42,323 nucleotides of DNA from Phycisphaerales bacterium. GTDB taxonomy: Bacteria; Planctomycetota; Phycisphaerae; Phycisphaerales; UBA1924. Positions 7,585 to 16,640 of the stretch are shown here, piece after piece; position 1 is the first letter of the stretch; every line of letters starts with the position of its first letter. Made by a program: the position numbers and the translations under genes. Location of the stretch: positions 1 to 42,323 of the forward strand of contig JADZER010000043.1 in NCBI GenBank assembly GCA_020850415.1, in the 5' to 3' direction. Under the pieces are notes generated by a model. It worked only from the letters and a program-made list of their open reading frames with translations. It was not told where the DNA came from and searched no databases.

Positions 7585-8715
7585 TCAATACCCCGCCGCC
7601 TTATCCACCGTATTCAGCAGCGGCTCGCCCGCCCCGAACCGCCGGATGTTCTCCTTGAACAGCACCCACCGGCGCTCGTTGGTCAGCTCGGCGACGCTCG
7701 CGCTGTGCGGCGTGATGACCACATCCGGCCGGTCCCACAGCGGGCTGTCGGCCGGCAGCGGCTCGGGGTCGGTGACATCCAGGCAGGCGCCGGCGAGGTG
7801 GCCGGACTCGAGGGCGGCGAGCAGCGCGTCGGTCTTCACGATGGGGCCGCGGGCGATGTTGATGAGATACGCACCCTCCTTCATGGCCCCGAACGCCCGC
7901 TCATCGAACATCCCCTCGGTCTCGGGCGTCAGCGGCACGGCGACGGCGACGACATCGGCCTCGGGGAGCATCGACAGCAGGTCCTCGGGCTTGCCGACGC
8001 GCTCGATGAAGTCGGGGTTGGGCTTGTCGGAGCGGCGCGAGCCGATGACGCGCATGCCGAACCCGTGCGCCCGCTGCGCGATCTCGGTCCCGATGCCGCC
8101 GAGGCCGACGACGAACATCGTGCGCCCCTGGAGGGCGATGCCGGTGCGGGCGTCGGGGCTGCCCCAGCGGTGGTCGCGCTGGTTGCGCAGGTGCGCGGGT
8201 ATGTTGCGGGTGAGGGTGAGGAGCATGGCCATGGCGTGGTCGGCGATCGCCGGGCCGTGGACGGCGCGCATGTTGGTCAGGACGATGCGGTCGGTCTCCA
8301 TCAGCGCCCGGTTGTCCAGGTACTGGTCGACCCCCGCGGAGCCGGATAAGACCCACACGAGGTTGGGCGCGGCCGCGATCAGCTCGGGGGTGGCGAAACG
8401 GCCGTCGATGGCGTGGGCCGTCGGGGCCAGGCGCATGGCCTCCTCCCCGGAGGCGGCGATGACGAACTCGACATTGGGGGCGGCCTCGGCGAGCTCGGCG
8501 AGCTGCGCCTCCGACATCCGCCCCGTGACGAAGCGCAGCGTGGGGCGCTCGGCGCCGGCCGGCATGGGGTACGCGATGCGGGCCCCGTCCGCCGAGCCTA
8601 TGTCTGTTGCCAGAGGCTGGGCCGCAGGAGGGGCGACGGGCTGGCCGAGGGCAAGGGAGGCCAGGCAGGCGAGGAGGGCAAACCCCCGGCTCACGGTGGT
8701 TCCGTTGGTGGGCAT
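7585..8715 (-). CDS. D-2-hydroxyacid dehydrogenase with an N-terminal signal-like segment
   Basis: A 376-residue protein of the D-isomer-specific 2-hydroxyacid dehydrogenase family, which reduces 2-oxoacids with NAD(P)H. The Rossmann motif is GLGGIG (204-209), and the catalytic residues are R289 (IARGPIV), E318 (DPEPLP) and H337 (TPHSAS). The catalytic body starts near residue 58 (TLRFVTGRM). Before it comes an extra stretch of about 50 residues with the hydrophobic run GFALLACLASLALGQP (11-26), which looks like a Sec signal peptide. Export would be odd for an NAD-dependent enzyme. A later internal start would remove the segment, but I see no better one. The gene diverges from the DUF438 operon across 125 bp. 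Confidence 0.85.
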   Translation of the reverse strand: MPTNGTTVSRGFALLACLASLALGQPVAPPAAQPLATDIGSADGARIAYPMPAGAERPTLRFVTGRMSEAQLAELAEAAPNVEFVIAASGEEAMRLAPTAHAIDGRFATPELIAAAPNLVWVLSGSAGVDQYLDNRALMETDRIVLTNMRAVHGPAIADHAMAMLLTLTRNIPAHLRNQRDHRWGSPDARTGIALQGRTMFVVGLGGIGTEIAQRAHGFGMRVIGSRRSDKPNPDFIERVGKPEDLLSMLPEADVVAVAVPLTPETEGMFDERAFGAMKEGAYLINIARGPIVKTDALLAALESGHLAGACLDVTDPEPLPADSPLWDRPDVVITPHSASVAELTNERRWVLFKENIRRFGAGEPLLNTVDKAAGY

Positions 8716-8750
8716 GGGGGCAGGGTACCGGCGGATCGGGGCCTGTGCCG

Positions 8751-8780
8751 TTGGCCAACGGCCTCGGGACGGGGTATTAT
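8751..8780 (+). promoter_or_regulatory. Putative sigma-70 type promoter of the DUF438 operon
   Basis: TTGGCC at 8751-8756 and TATTAT at 8775-8780 are separated by 18 bp. The -10 lies in an AT-rich island that stands out from the very GC-rich surroundings, about 60 bp before the ATG at 8841. Transcription would start near 8787. Confidence 0.45.
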
Positions 8781-8783
8781 TCG

Positions 8784-8795
8784 GATATGTGTATC
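8784..8795. promoter_or_regulatory. Palindrome GATA-N4-TATC at the presumed transcription start
   Basis: The sequence GATATGTGTATC is an inverted repeat with 4-bp arms around TGTG, sitting at or just after the expected transcription start of the DUF438 operon. A repressor bound here would block transcription. It is not a match to the FNR consensus and only loosely recalls NsrR-type sites, so the regulator is unknown. Confidence 0.3.
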
Positions 8796-8840
8796 TAATT
8801 CTGCTCTGTTCCCCCCGGTAGCCCAGTCAGGACCCAGCCC

Positions 8841-10151
8841 ATGAGCGAACTCCTCGACAACCGTGCCCAGCGGGTCCGCACCCTCCGATCGATCGTGCTC
8901 CGGCTGCACCAGGGGGCCGACCCCGAGGCCGTGCGGAACCAGCTCCGGGAGATCGTGCGGGAGTGCGACGCGACCGAGATCGCCCAGATGGAGCAGGAGC
9001 TGATCGCCGAGGGAGTCCCGGTCGAGCAGATCATGGGGATGTGCGACCTGCACGCGAGCGTCGTGCGGGAGATCCTCGTCGACCGGCCCGTGCCGCTGCT
9101 GACGCCGGGGCACCCCGTGACGACCTTCCGCCGGGAGAACGACGCGATCAAGCAGCAGACGCGGAAGCTGCGGGACGCGATGGACTCGCTCGCGGCCTCG
9201 CCGTCGGCGGAGACGCTTGAGCACTGCCAATCGCTCCGCAACGAGCTGATGGATATCGACAAGCACTACCTGCGCAAGGAGCACCTGCTGTTCTCGGTGC
9301 TCGAGCGCCACGGGATCACGGGCCCCTCGGAGGTGATGTGGGCCAAGGACGACGAGGTGCGGGGCCTGCTGGCCTCGCTCGGCGAGTGCCTGTCGCGGTC
9401 GGGGGCCTCGCCGGCGGAGCTGGCGCTGATCGGGCCGACGGTCGGGGCCGCGGCGCTCGACGCCGTGGACGAGATGGTGTTCAAGGAGGAGCGGATCCTG
9501 CTGCCGATGGCGTTGCAGACGCTCAGCGAGTTCGAGTGGGGCGAGATCTGGGAGCAGTCGCCGCAGTTCGGGTGGTGCCTGGTGGACCCCGACCCCCGCT
9601 ACCTCCGCCCGCGCCCGACCCCGGCCCCGACGGGGCGTGACGGGGCCGAGCCCGGCGCGGTGCCGCTCTCGATACTCGCGCCGGCGTCGGCCGGTGCGGC
9701 GCCCGCCCCCGGCTCGCTGCAGTTCCCGACGGGCATGCTCACGCTCGACCAGCTCAAGCTCATCTTCTCGTCGCTGCCGGTGGACCTGACCTTCGTCGAC
9801 GCCGACGACCGGGTGCGGTTCTTCAGCGAGGGGCCCGAGCGGGTGTTCGTGCGCCCCAAGGCGGTGATCGGGCGCCAGGTGCAGCACTGCCACCCGCCGG
9901 CGAGCGTGCACCTCGTGGAGAAGATCCTCGGGGATTTCCGGGCCGGGCGCCAGTCGGTGGCGGAGTTCTGGATCGAGCTGCACAAGCCGCGGACGCGGTT
10001 CGTCCACATCCGGTACTTCGCCCTGCGCGACGAAGCCGGGGCCTACGCGGGGACGCTCGAGGTGACCCAGGACATCACGCGCGAGCGCTCGCTGACCGGC
10101 GAGCGCCGGCTGCTGCAGTACGAAACAACCACAACGGAGACCACGCCGTGA
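8841..10151 (+). CDS. DUF438 / hemerythrin-like / PAS domain protein
   Basis: A 436-residue soluble protein with three parts. Residues 1-75 are a DUF438 helical domain. Residues of about 100-235 form a hemerythrin-like four-helix bundle with the ligand pattern DKHYLRKEHLLFSVLERHG and a later VFKEERILLPMA, suited to a di-iron site. Residues of about 285-415 form a PAS domain (LPVDLTFVDADDRVRFFSE onward), joined by a Pro/Ala-rich linker. DUF438-PAS proteins often occur beside nitric oxide, anaerobic or iron-sulfur repair genes; the di-iron site is thought to sense or carry oxygen or NO. No signalling output domain follows. The stop overlaps the next gene's GTG start by four bases. The start has a weak AGGA. 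Confidence 0.88.
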   Translation: MSELLDNRAQRVRTLRSIVLRLHQGADPEAVRNQLREIVRECDATEIAQMEQELIAEGVPVEQIMGMCDLHASVVREILVDRPVPLLTPGHPVTTFRRENDAIKQQTRKLRDAMDSLAASPSAETLEHCQSLRNELMDIDKHYLRKEHLLFSVLERHGITGPSEVMWAKDDEVRGLLASLGECLSRSGASPAELALIGPTVGAAALDAVDEMVFKEERILLPMALQTLSEFEWGEIWEQSPQFGWCLVDPDPRYLRPRPTPAPTGRDGAEPGAVPLSILAPASAGAAPAPGSLQFPTGMLTLDQLKLIFSSLPVDLTFVDADDRVRFFSEGPERVFVRPKAVIGRQVQHCHPPASVHLVEKILGDFRAGRQSVAEFWIELHKPRTRFVHIRYFALRDEAGAYAGTLEVTQDITRERSLTGERRLLQYETTTTETTP

Positions 10152-10759
10152 CAACGAATACCCGAGACGGAGCGCAGGTGACCGCGGACATGACGCTCGC
10201 GGCGTTCCTGGCGAGTTCCCCGGACGCCGCCGGAGCCCTGGCCTCGATCGCCCCGGCGTTCGCCGGGCTCAACGACCCGGTGCTCCGGGAGCAGGTAGGG
10301 CGCACGACCACGCTCGGGCGCGTCGCCAAGGCCGCCGGTGTGGCGGCCGAGGACCTGATCGCCCGGCTCCGGGCCCGCCTGGGGCTGCCGTCGGACGGCC
10401 CGGTGCTCCGGAGCCTGCCTCAGGCGCCCTCCGCGTGCGGTTGCTCCCACACCCCGATCGCAGCCCCCGCCGCCGCCGCGACACCGGCAGCCCCGGCCAC
10501 GCCGGCGGCGACGCCACCGTGGGCCTCGTCCGGCGAGCCCGTCCGGGTGATCGACGCCGACGAGGTTCTCGGTCGTGGGGAGTCGCCGCTGGGTCCGGTG
10601 TTGGAGGCGGCGCGGGCCCTCGCGCCGGGCGAGGTGCTGGCGGTGCGTGCGGCGTTCCGGCCGACGCCCCTGATCCAGCGCCTCCAAGGGGACGGCCACG
10701 CGACGCACTGCCGGCCGAGCGGCGACGGCCGGACCGAGCTGCTGATCACCCCGGGTTGA
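10148..10759 (+). CDS. DUF1858-DUF2249 fusion protein
   Basis: A 203-residue protein beginning at a GTG inside the stop of the preceding gene (GTGA overlap), so the two are probably translationally coupled. Residues of about 12-75 match the DUF1858 helical domain (TLAAFLASSP through LGRVAKAAGVAAEDLIARL). An Ala/Pro/Thr-rich linker (about 90-125) contains SACGCSH. Residues of about 135-203 form a DUF2249 domain (VIDADEVLGRGESPLGPVLEA, then PLIQRLQGDGHATHC). Both domains recur in the same clusters as DUF438 and hemerythrin proteins in anaerobic or NO-related metabolism. Biochemical function is not established; the fusion fits a partner of the sensor upstream. Confidence 0.8.
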   Translation: MTTNTRDGAQVTADMTLAAFLASSPDAAGALASIAPAFAGLNDPVLREQVGRTTTLGRVAKAAGVAAEDLIARLRARLGLPSDGPVLRSLPQAPSACGCSHTPIAAPAAAATPAAPATPAATPPWASSGEPVRVIDADEVLGRGESPLGPVLEAARALAPGEVLAVRAAFRPTPLIQRLQGDGHATHCRPSGDGRTELLITPG

Positions 10760-10862
10760 GCACCGCCCGAGCGCCGGGAGCGCCCGGATCGGGCCGCCGG
10801 AAACAACGGACATGGATAGCCAGAATGACGCGCACCGCCTAGTATCCCCGAGAGGTGTACCC

Positions 10863-12614
10863 ATGCAATCCGTCAAGCATTCGTATGTGCACCGCGGCGG
10901 GCCGGAACCGCTGCTGGGACGCACCATCGACGAGCATCTCCGGACCGTGATCGACGCCTTCCCCGACCAGGAGGCGGTGGTGTCGGTCCCCCAGGGCAAG
11001 CGTCTGACCTACAGGCAGCTCGACCGCGAGGTCGAGGTCGTGGCCAGGGCGCTGATCGGCCTGGGGATCGCCAAGGGCGACCGCCTCGGCATCTGGGCGA
11101 CCGACAACCTCGAGTGGGTGCTCATGCAGCTGGCCACGGCCCGCGTCGGCGCGGTGCTGGTGAACATCAACCCGGCGTACCGGATCAACGAGCTGCGCCA
11201 CGCGCTGCGCCTGGCGCAGGTGGACTGCCTGTTCTTGATGCCCAACTTCCGCAGCTCGAACTATGTGGGGATGATGAAGGAGCTGGTCCCCGAGTCGGCG
11301 ACCGACCTCCCCATGAAGCTGCACTCCCACCTGCTGCCGCACCTCAAGCGGGTGGTGGTCTATGACCCCTTCGACCTGGCCCGGCGCGAGCGCTGGGCCC
11401 ACGGGTTCATGACCTGGGCCGAGTTCCTGGAGGGGAGCGCCGCGGTGCCGGCCGAGAGGGTCGCGAAGCGCCGAGAGTCGCTGGACACCGACGACCCGGT
11501 GAACATCCAGTTCACCAGCGGCACGACGGGGTTCCCCAAGGCGGTGGTGCTGACCCACCACAACATCCTCAACAACGCGTACTTCACCGGCCACGCCATG
11601 AAGTTCACCGAGCACGACCGCCTGTGCGTGCCCCTGCCCTTCTACCACTGCTTCGGCATGGTCGTCGCCAACCTCGCCTGCTTCACGCACGGGTCCTGCG
11701 TGGTCATCCCCGCGCCCCACTTCGAGGCCGGCGCCACGCTCAAGGCCATCCAGGACGAGCGGTGCACCGCCGTCCACGGCGTGCCGACGATGTTCCTCGC
11801 CGAGCTCGACCACCCGGAGTTCAAGTCCTTCGACCTCTCCAGCCTGCGCACCGGCATCATGGCCGGGGCCCCGTGCCCGCCCGAGCTCATGAAGCGCGTG
11901 ATGAACGAGATGGGCTGCCGCGAGATCATCATCGGTTACGGCCAGACCGAGGCCTCCCCCATCACCACGCTCACCGACCCCACCGACGACCTCGTCCGCC
12001 GCACCCAGACGGTCGGGACCCCCATCCCCCACCAGGAGTGCAAGGTGATCGACGCGGAGACCGGGCGGGTCCAGCCGCGCGGCGTGCCGGGTGAGGTCTG
12101 CTTCCGCGGGTACCATGTGATGCGGGGCTACTACTCGCAGCCCGAGGAGACCAGCAAGACCATCGACGAGGGCCGCTGGCTGCACTCCGGCGATGTCGGC
12201 GTCATGGACGAGGACGGGTACCTCTCGATCACCGGACGCATCAAGGACATGATCATCCGCGGCGGGGAGAACATCTACCCCGCCGAGATCGAGGCCTACT
12301 TCTACGAGCACCCGGCGGTCGAGGAGATCGCCGTCTTCGGCGTGCCCGACGAGAAGTACGGCGAGGAGGTCGGGGCCTGGATCCGACTCCGCGCCCACCG
12401 CGATGGCGAGTCCGCGTCGCCCGCGGCGCTCCAGGAATGGGCCAAGGGCCGATTCGCCCACTACAAGGTCCCCAGGCTCATCTGGTTCGTCGAGGGCTAC
12501 CCGATGACCGTCACCGGCAAGATCCAGAAGAACCGGATCCGCGACGCGGTCCAGCGCTGGCGTGAGGCCGGCGGACAAGCGTGCGGCAAGCTGGTGACCG
12601 ACTTCGTCCAGTAG
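10863..12614 (+). CDS. AMP-binding acyl-CoA synthetase (fatty acid-CoA ligase family)
   Basis: A 583-residue adenylate-forming enzyme that would activate a carboxylic acid with ATP and join it to CoA. The P-loop is FTSGTTGFPKAVVLTHHN, followed by GYGQTEASP, HSGDVGVMDEDGYLSITGR and DMIIRGGENIYP. The C-terminal catalytic lysine lies in TVTGKIQK. Length fits medium- or long-chain acyl-CoA ligases. The ATG at 10863 follows GAGAGG; an in-frame ATG at 10812 would add 17 residues and has a poorer context. The chain length of the substrate cannot be read from the sequence. It is about 100 bp after the DUF2249 gene and may have its own promoter. A hairpin terminator follows at 12640. Confidence 0.88.
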   Translation: MQSVKHSYVHRGGPEPLLGRTIDEHLRTVIDAFPDQEAVVSVPQGKRLTYRQLDREVEVVARALIGLGIAKGDRLGIWATDNLEWVLMQLATARVGAVLVNINPAYRINELRHALRLAQVDCLFLMPNFRSSNYVGMMKELVPESATDLPMKLHSHLLPHLKRVVVYDPFDLARRERWAHGFMTWAEFLEGSAAVPAERVAKRRESLDTDDPVNIQFTSGTTGFPKAVVLTHHNILNNAYFTGHAMKFTEHDRLCVPLPFYHCFGMVVANLACFTHGSCVVIPAPHFEAGATLKAIQDERCTAVHGVPTMFLAELDHPEFKSFDLSSLRTGIMAGAPCPPELMKRVMNEMGCREIIIGYGQTEASPITTLTDPTDDLVRRTQTVGTPIPHQECKVIDAETGRVQPRGVPGEVCFRGYHVMRGYYSQPEETSKTIDEGRWLHSGDVGVMDEDGYLSITGRIKDMIIRGGENIYPAEIEAYFYEHPAVEEIAVFGVPDEKYGEEVGAWIRLRAHRDGESASPAALQEWAKGRFAHYKVPRLIWFVEGYPMTVTGKIQKNRIRDAVQRWREAGGQACGKLVTDFVQ

Positions 12615-12639
12615 ACGACCGCCCGCAGATCGTCATCCA

Positions 12640-12675
12640 CGCCCGCGCAGGCCCGAGCCCGCGCGGGCGTTTGCG
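12640..12675 (+). terminator. Rho-independent type terminator after the acyl-CoA synthetase
   Basis: CGCCCGCGC at 12640-12648 and GCGCGGGCG at 12661-12669 are perfect complements with a 12-base loop, followed by TTTGCG. The short T run is weak, but the position 26 bp after the stop is right. Confidence 0.6.
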
Positions 12676-12694
12676 TTCCGGACTGCGCGGCGGC

Positions 12695-13498
12695 TCAGGG
12701 ACGGTCCAGCAGGTAGAGCCACACGGCGTAGACCAGCCCCACACGGCCGTCCGGCCCGGCGTGGGCCGCGTGGAGCCGGCGCAGGCCGTCCAGCAGCTCG
12801 ACAGCGCGGGGGCCCTCCTTGACGACATAGCTGGCGCTCATGGCCCGGCCGATCAGCCCGTCGGCGTCGAGCCGCTGCTCGTTCCGGAAGACCAGCCGGC
12901 GCATCGACGCGCCGTCGAAGGGCGGCGCGATGGGCGGGGCCTTCGCGACGGTCTGGTGGCTCGAGGGGCCGGCGCCGGTGCTCGCCCCGCGCACGAGGTC
13001 GTAGTACCCCCGCGCCACCGGCGTGGTCTCGTCCCCGTCGTTCCACAGCAGCGCGAGGCGGCCCCCGGGGCGCAAGATCCGGGCGAACTCGCGGCAGGCG
13101 GCGCCGGGCTCGAACCAGTGGTAGCTCTGCGCGCAGAGCACCAGGTCGACCGACGCCCCGGGGAGCGTGGTGGATTCGGCAGTGCCGTCCACCCACAGGA
13201 TGCCCCTGGCCTCGCAGCAGGGGGGCGCGACGGAACTCCCGGTCTCGGCGCGGCCCGCGTCCCGCATCGCGCCGTTGGGCTCCACCGCGAACACCCGCAC
13301 GCCGCGCTCGGCGAGCAGGCGCGCGGAGATGCCCGTGCCCGCCCCGATGTCGGCCGCGCCGAGCGTGCCGGGCTCGCCCAGGCCCGCGAGCACCGCGTCG
13401 ATCGCCTCGGCGGGGTAGGTCGGGCGGAACCTGACATAGTCGGCGGCACGGTCGCTGAACCGCGTGGTCGGCTGCTGCTGGTGGAGCGGGGTCTTCAC
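12695..13498 (-). CDS. Class I SAM-dependent methyltransferase
   Basis: A 267-residue protein with a GTG start at 13498 that overlaps the TGA of the upstream VWA gene by four bases. The SAM motif is ADIGAGTGISARLLAERG with a downstream acidic residue in VFAVEPNGAM. It then shows VDLVLCAQSYHWFEP and FARILRPGGRLALLWND, typical of the methyltransferase type 11 family. The N-terminal FSDRAADYVRFRPTYPAEA is shared with small-molecule methyltransferases (trans-aconitate or TAM-like). The substrate is unknown. Coupling to the VWA gene may reflect genome compactness rather than a joint job. The gene is convergent with the acyl-CoA synthetase. Confidence 0.85.
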   Translation of the reverse strand: MKTPLHQQQPTTRFSDRAADYVRFRPTYPAEAIDAVLAGLGEPGTLGAADIGAGTGISARLLAERGVRVFAVEPNGAMRDAGRAETGSSVAPPCCEARGILWVDGTAESTTLPGASVDLVLCAQSYHWFEPGAACREFARILRPGGRLALLWNDGDETTPVARGYYDLVRGASTGAGPSSHQTVAKAPPIAPPFDGASMRRLVFRNEQRLDADGLIGRAMSASYVVKEGPRAVELLDGLRRLHAAHAGPDGRVGLVYAVWLYLLDRP

Positions 13499-16400
13499 GG
13501 GGCGCCGTCCTGTCCCTGCTCGAATCGCTCGCGAGCGCGGCGCTTGGCGGCGAGCAGACCGCCGGGGCCGGTGTCCTTCGGGGGGGCTTCCGCGCCGGCC
13601 CCTTGCGCTTCGGGAGGCGCCGCGGGCCTTGCCTGCCCCAGCATCGCATCGCGGATCTTGCGCAGACGCTCGGCCTCTTCCCGCTCGCGCCGGGCGCGGG
13701 CCTCGACGATGAGGCGTTGCGCGGCGTCGTCGTCCAGCGGCCCCGCCGGCGCGGCGCCCGGCGACGACACCACCGGCCCCCGCGAGCGGGCCGGCCCCCC
13801 CTTGCCCCGAAGCCCGGCGAGCGCCCGCTCGGCCTGCTCCCCGCGCGGGCGGGCCGCCTCGGCCGCCGCCTTGCGGAGATCGACCCCGAACTCGCGGCTG
13901 ACGAACCGGTCCCACGCCACGCGCCGGGTCGCGACATCCAGCACGAACAGCGCGAGCGTGAGCAGCATGAGCGGCAGGAAGATGGGGGCGGCGGTGACGC
14001 GCGCGGGGACCGAGGCGCGGTCGAACAGGCCGGCCAGGTCCGGCCGGGCCAGGTCGAGCACGCGCCCCCCCGTCTCCTCGGCGAGGCGCCCGAGGAGCCC
14101 CTCGTTGGACCGCAGCGCGCGGAACTCCGCGCCGCTGGCGATCGTGGTCCCCCCCACGGCCGGCGGGAGGGCTTCCCCGCCGAGCCTGGGCTTGACCACC
14201 GCGACGACCTGGCCGGGCTCGACCCCCCGCAGCCGTGCCTCGTAGAGCCCCGGCGCGATCTGCGCGAGGCGCAACTCACGAACGCCCCCGTCCTCGGTGT
14301 ACACGCTCGCCGGCGCCGACAGGTAGTCGATGGGCCTGCCCTGCTCGTCGGCGGCCTCGAGGCGGAGGACCAGGTCGTCGCCCTCGGGCGCCAGGCGCAG
14401 CTCGTACGGCCCGGCGTCGGTCGGGCGCGAGAGCGCCCGGGCCAGGCGCGTCCAGAACTCCGCGTAGCCCGGCCAGCGGGCCCACGCCGAGGCCCACGCG
14501 TCCGACCGCGCGTCGGAGGTGAACGCCGCCACCTGGCCCAGACCGACCTGCCAGTGCGCGAGCACCGGCTCGCCCTTGCCCGTCACCATCGCGGTGGTGA
14601 TCGACGGGTCCTTCCGCGCCTGCGTGAGCACCAGCCCCCCCAGCGCGGGCATGCCGGGCGTCGCCGCCAGCGGCTCGATCAGCGCCGAGCCGGTCGGCAG
14701 GATGCGCGGCACGAACGCCCCCTCGCGCACCATCGGCGTGCGCACGATCCGGATCGCCTTGATGAACACGCGCGGGAGGACGCTGGGGTTGAGCACCGCG
14801 TAGTGCTTGCCGCCGGAGCGCTGCGCGATCTGCTCCATCGTCGCGCCGTCGGCGCTGCTGCCCACGCTGATGGTCGTGACGCGGATGCCGAGCAGGCCCA
14901 GCTGCTCGGCCAGCGCCGGCAGGCTCTCGGCGTCCACCGACTGGCCGTCGGAGAGCAGGATGACATGCTTGATCTCGGCGTCGGCCGCGACCAGGGCCTG
15001 CGAGGCGCGCTCCAGCGCCGGGCCGATCACCGTGCCGCCGCCCGGCGAGATCCCCCGGATGCGCTCGGCCGTCGCGACGGGGTCGGTGTTGGGCGCGAGC
15101 GGGACGACCTCCCGCGAGAAGTTGGCGAAGGCGATGACGCCCACGAGGTCCCGCTTGTCCAGCGTCGCCACCGCCAGGGCCGCGGACTCGTTGGCGATCT
15201 CCTGCTTGTCGGCCAGCGACCCCATGACCGAGTGGCCCATCGAGCCCGAGGCGTCGAGGACGATCATGACCGCGGCGGTGGGGATCACCATCTCGTCGGG
15301 GATCTCCATGTCCACCGGCAGCAGCGGCTCGATCGGCGAGCCCCGCCAGCCGCCGGGGGCAAAGGAGCTGTGCCCGCCCAGCATGACCAGCCCGGCGCCG
15401 AGCTCCTGCACATGCGCCGCGAGCGACTGCTGCGCCCGCTGGCTCAGCTCGTCGGCGGGGACATCCTGGAGGATGATCAGGTCGTAGGCCTGCAGCGAGA
15501 CCAGGTCCTCGGGGAAGGCGCTCGGCGCGACCATGCTCACGCGCAGCCCCGCCGCCCCGAGCGTGCGGGACAGCGTCGCCGCCCCGCCGTTGGGGGAGGC
15601 CTGGTTCACCCCGTCCACGATCAGCACCTCGCCCTGCCCCGGCGTGATCGTGAGCCCCGAGGCCGTGTTGTTCTCGGTGCGGGTGTCGCCGACGAAGCGC
15701 GTGGTCTCGCCGGCCCGCTCGGCCCGCGGCTCCCACACCGCGTCGAAGCGGTGCACGCGCCCGGGCTCGAGCTGGATGTCCGCCACCTCGACCCGCCGGC
15801 CGGGGGTGAGGCGCACCGGGCGACCCGCGCCGGGCCCGTCGCCGTTGATGTCCAGCTCCACGCCGTCGCGCACCAGGCGCAGCACGCCCTCGGCCGGGCC
15901 GGCCGCCCGGAGCACGATCCGCACGGGGATGACCGACTCGGCCTCGGCGGTCGGCGGCACATCGACCGACTCGACCATCACCTCCCGCGTGACCTCGTAG
16001 CCCAGCGGCACGACATCGATCGGCAGGCCGGCCCGGTCCCCGCCGGCCCCGGCGAACCGGGCGACCAGCTCCCCCGCCGCCGACGCCGCGCTGCCGGCGG
16101 TCTCGTTGCCGTCGCTGAGCAGGACGATGCGCCCCGCGGCGTCGGCGGGGATCATCGCCGAGGCGTACCGCAGCGCGGCCTCGATGTCCGTGCCCTCGCC
16201 CATGCGCACATCGATGGGCCTCGTCAGCGGGTCGGCCCGGGAAGGCGTCGCGATCGCCAGAGCCCGCCGGTCGAAGGCGACGACGCCGAGCAGGTCATCC
16301 GGGCCGCGCCGGGCGGAGGCGTCGGCGAGGAAGTCTCGCACCGCGGGGAGGATGTCCGGGCGCGTGTCGTCGGGGCCCGTCGCGAACCGGCGCACCGAGT

Positions 16401-16626
16401 CGGAGACATCGATGACCGCCACCACCGCGAGGCGGTCGGTCCGGCGCACCGACACCGCCCCCGCCAGCAGCGACGCCAGCGCCGCCAGCAGGAACGCCCG
16501 GGCGAGCACGGCGCTCCAGCGGCGGACGCGGCTCATCGTCATGAACCAACGAAGCGCAAGCCACGCCATCGGCAACGACGCCGCCGCAACCCACAGCCAC
16601 TCGGGATGCTCAAACCGCACGGGCAT
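13495..16626 (-). CDS. Membrane protein with two VWA domains and a class I glutamine amidotransferase-like middle
   Basis: A 1043-residue protein. Two hydrophobic helices (about 10-28 and 38-60) anchor the N-terminus. A first VWA domain has the MIDAS metal site DVSDS (D73, S75, S77). A beta-sandwich region (about 205-330) and a Rossmann-like amidotransferase-type segment (about 332-440, LIVDGVNQASPN to VMLGGHSSFAPGGW) follow. A second VWA domain has DASGS (D458, S460, S462) and a long insert. Another TM lies near 880-905, then a basic Ala/Arg-rich tail. This is the arrangement of BatA/BatB-like proteins, which in planctomycetes sit with MoxR ATPases and act at the cell envelope. The usual MoxR and DUF58 genes are not adjacent. 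It starts 14 bp after the stop of the PGQQ protein gene. Confidence 0.85.
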   Translation of the reverse strand: MPVRFEHPEWLWVAAASLPMAWLALRWFMTMSRVRRWSAVLARAFLLAALASLLAGAVSVRRTDRLAVVAVIDVSDSVRRFATGPDDTRPDILPAVRDFLADASARRGPDDLLGVVAFDRRALAIATPSRADPLTRPIDVRMGEGTDIEAALRYASAMIPADAAGRIVLLSDGNETAGSAASAAGELVARFAGAGGDRAGLPIDVVPLGYEVTREVMVESVDVPPTAEAESVIPVRIVLRAAGPAEGVLRLVRDGVELDINGDGPGAGRPVRLTPGRRVEVADIQLEPGRVHRFDAVWEPRAERAGETTRFVGDTRTENNTASGLTITPGQGEVLIVDGVNQASPNGGAATLSRTLGAAGLRVSMVAPSAFPEDLVSLQAYDLIILQDVPADELSQRAQQSLAAHVQELGAGLVMLGGHSSFAPGGWRGSPIEPLLPVDMEIPDEMVIPTAAVMIVLDASGSMGHSVMGSLADKQEIANESAALAVATLDKRDLVGVIAFANFSREVVPLAPNTDPVATAERIRGISPGGGTVIGPALERASQALVAADAEIKHVILLSDGQSVDAESLPALAEQLGLLGIRVTTISVGSSADGATMEQIAQRSGGKHYAVLNPSVLPRVFIKAIRIVRTPMVREGAFVPRILPTGSALIEPLAATPGMPALGGLVLTQARKDPSITTAMVTGKGEPVLAHWQVGLGQVAAFTSDARSDAWASAWARWPGYAEFWTRLARALSRPTDAGPYELRLAPEGDDLVLRLEAADEQGRPIDYLSAPASVYTEDGGVRELRLAQIAPGLYEARLRGVEPGQVVAVVKPRLGGEALPPAVGGTTIASGAEFRALRSNEGLLGRLAEETGGRVLDLARPDLAGLFDRASVPARVTAAPIFLPLMLLTLALFVLDVATRRVAWDRFVSREFGVDLRKAAAEAARPRGEQAERALAGLRGKGGPARSRGPVVSSPGAAPAGPLDDDAAQRLIVEARARREREEAERLRKIRDAMLGQARPAAPPEAQGAGAEAPPKDTGPGGLLAAKRRARERFEQGQDGAP

Positions 16627-16640
16627 CGTGGGCTCCCCGC

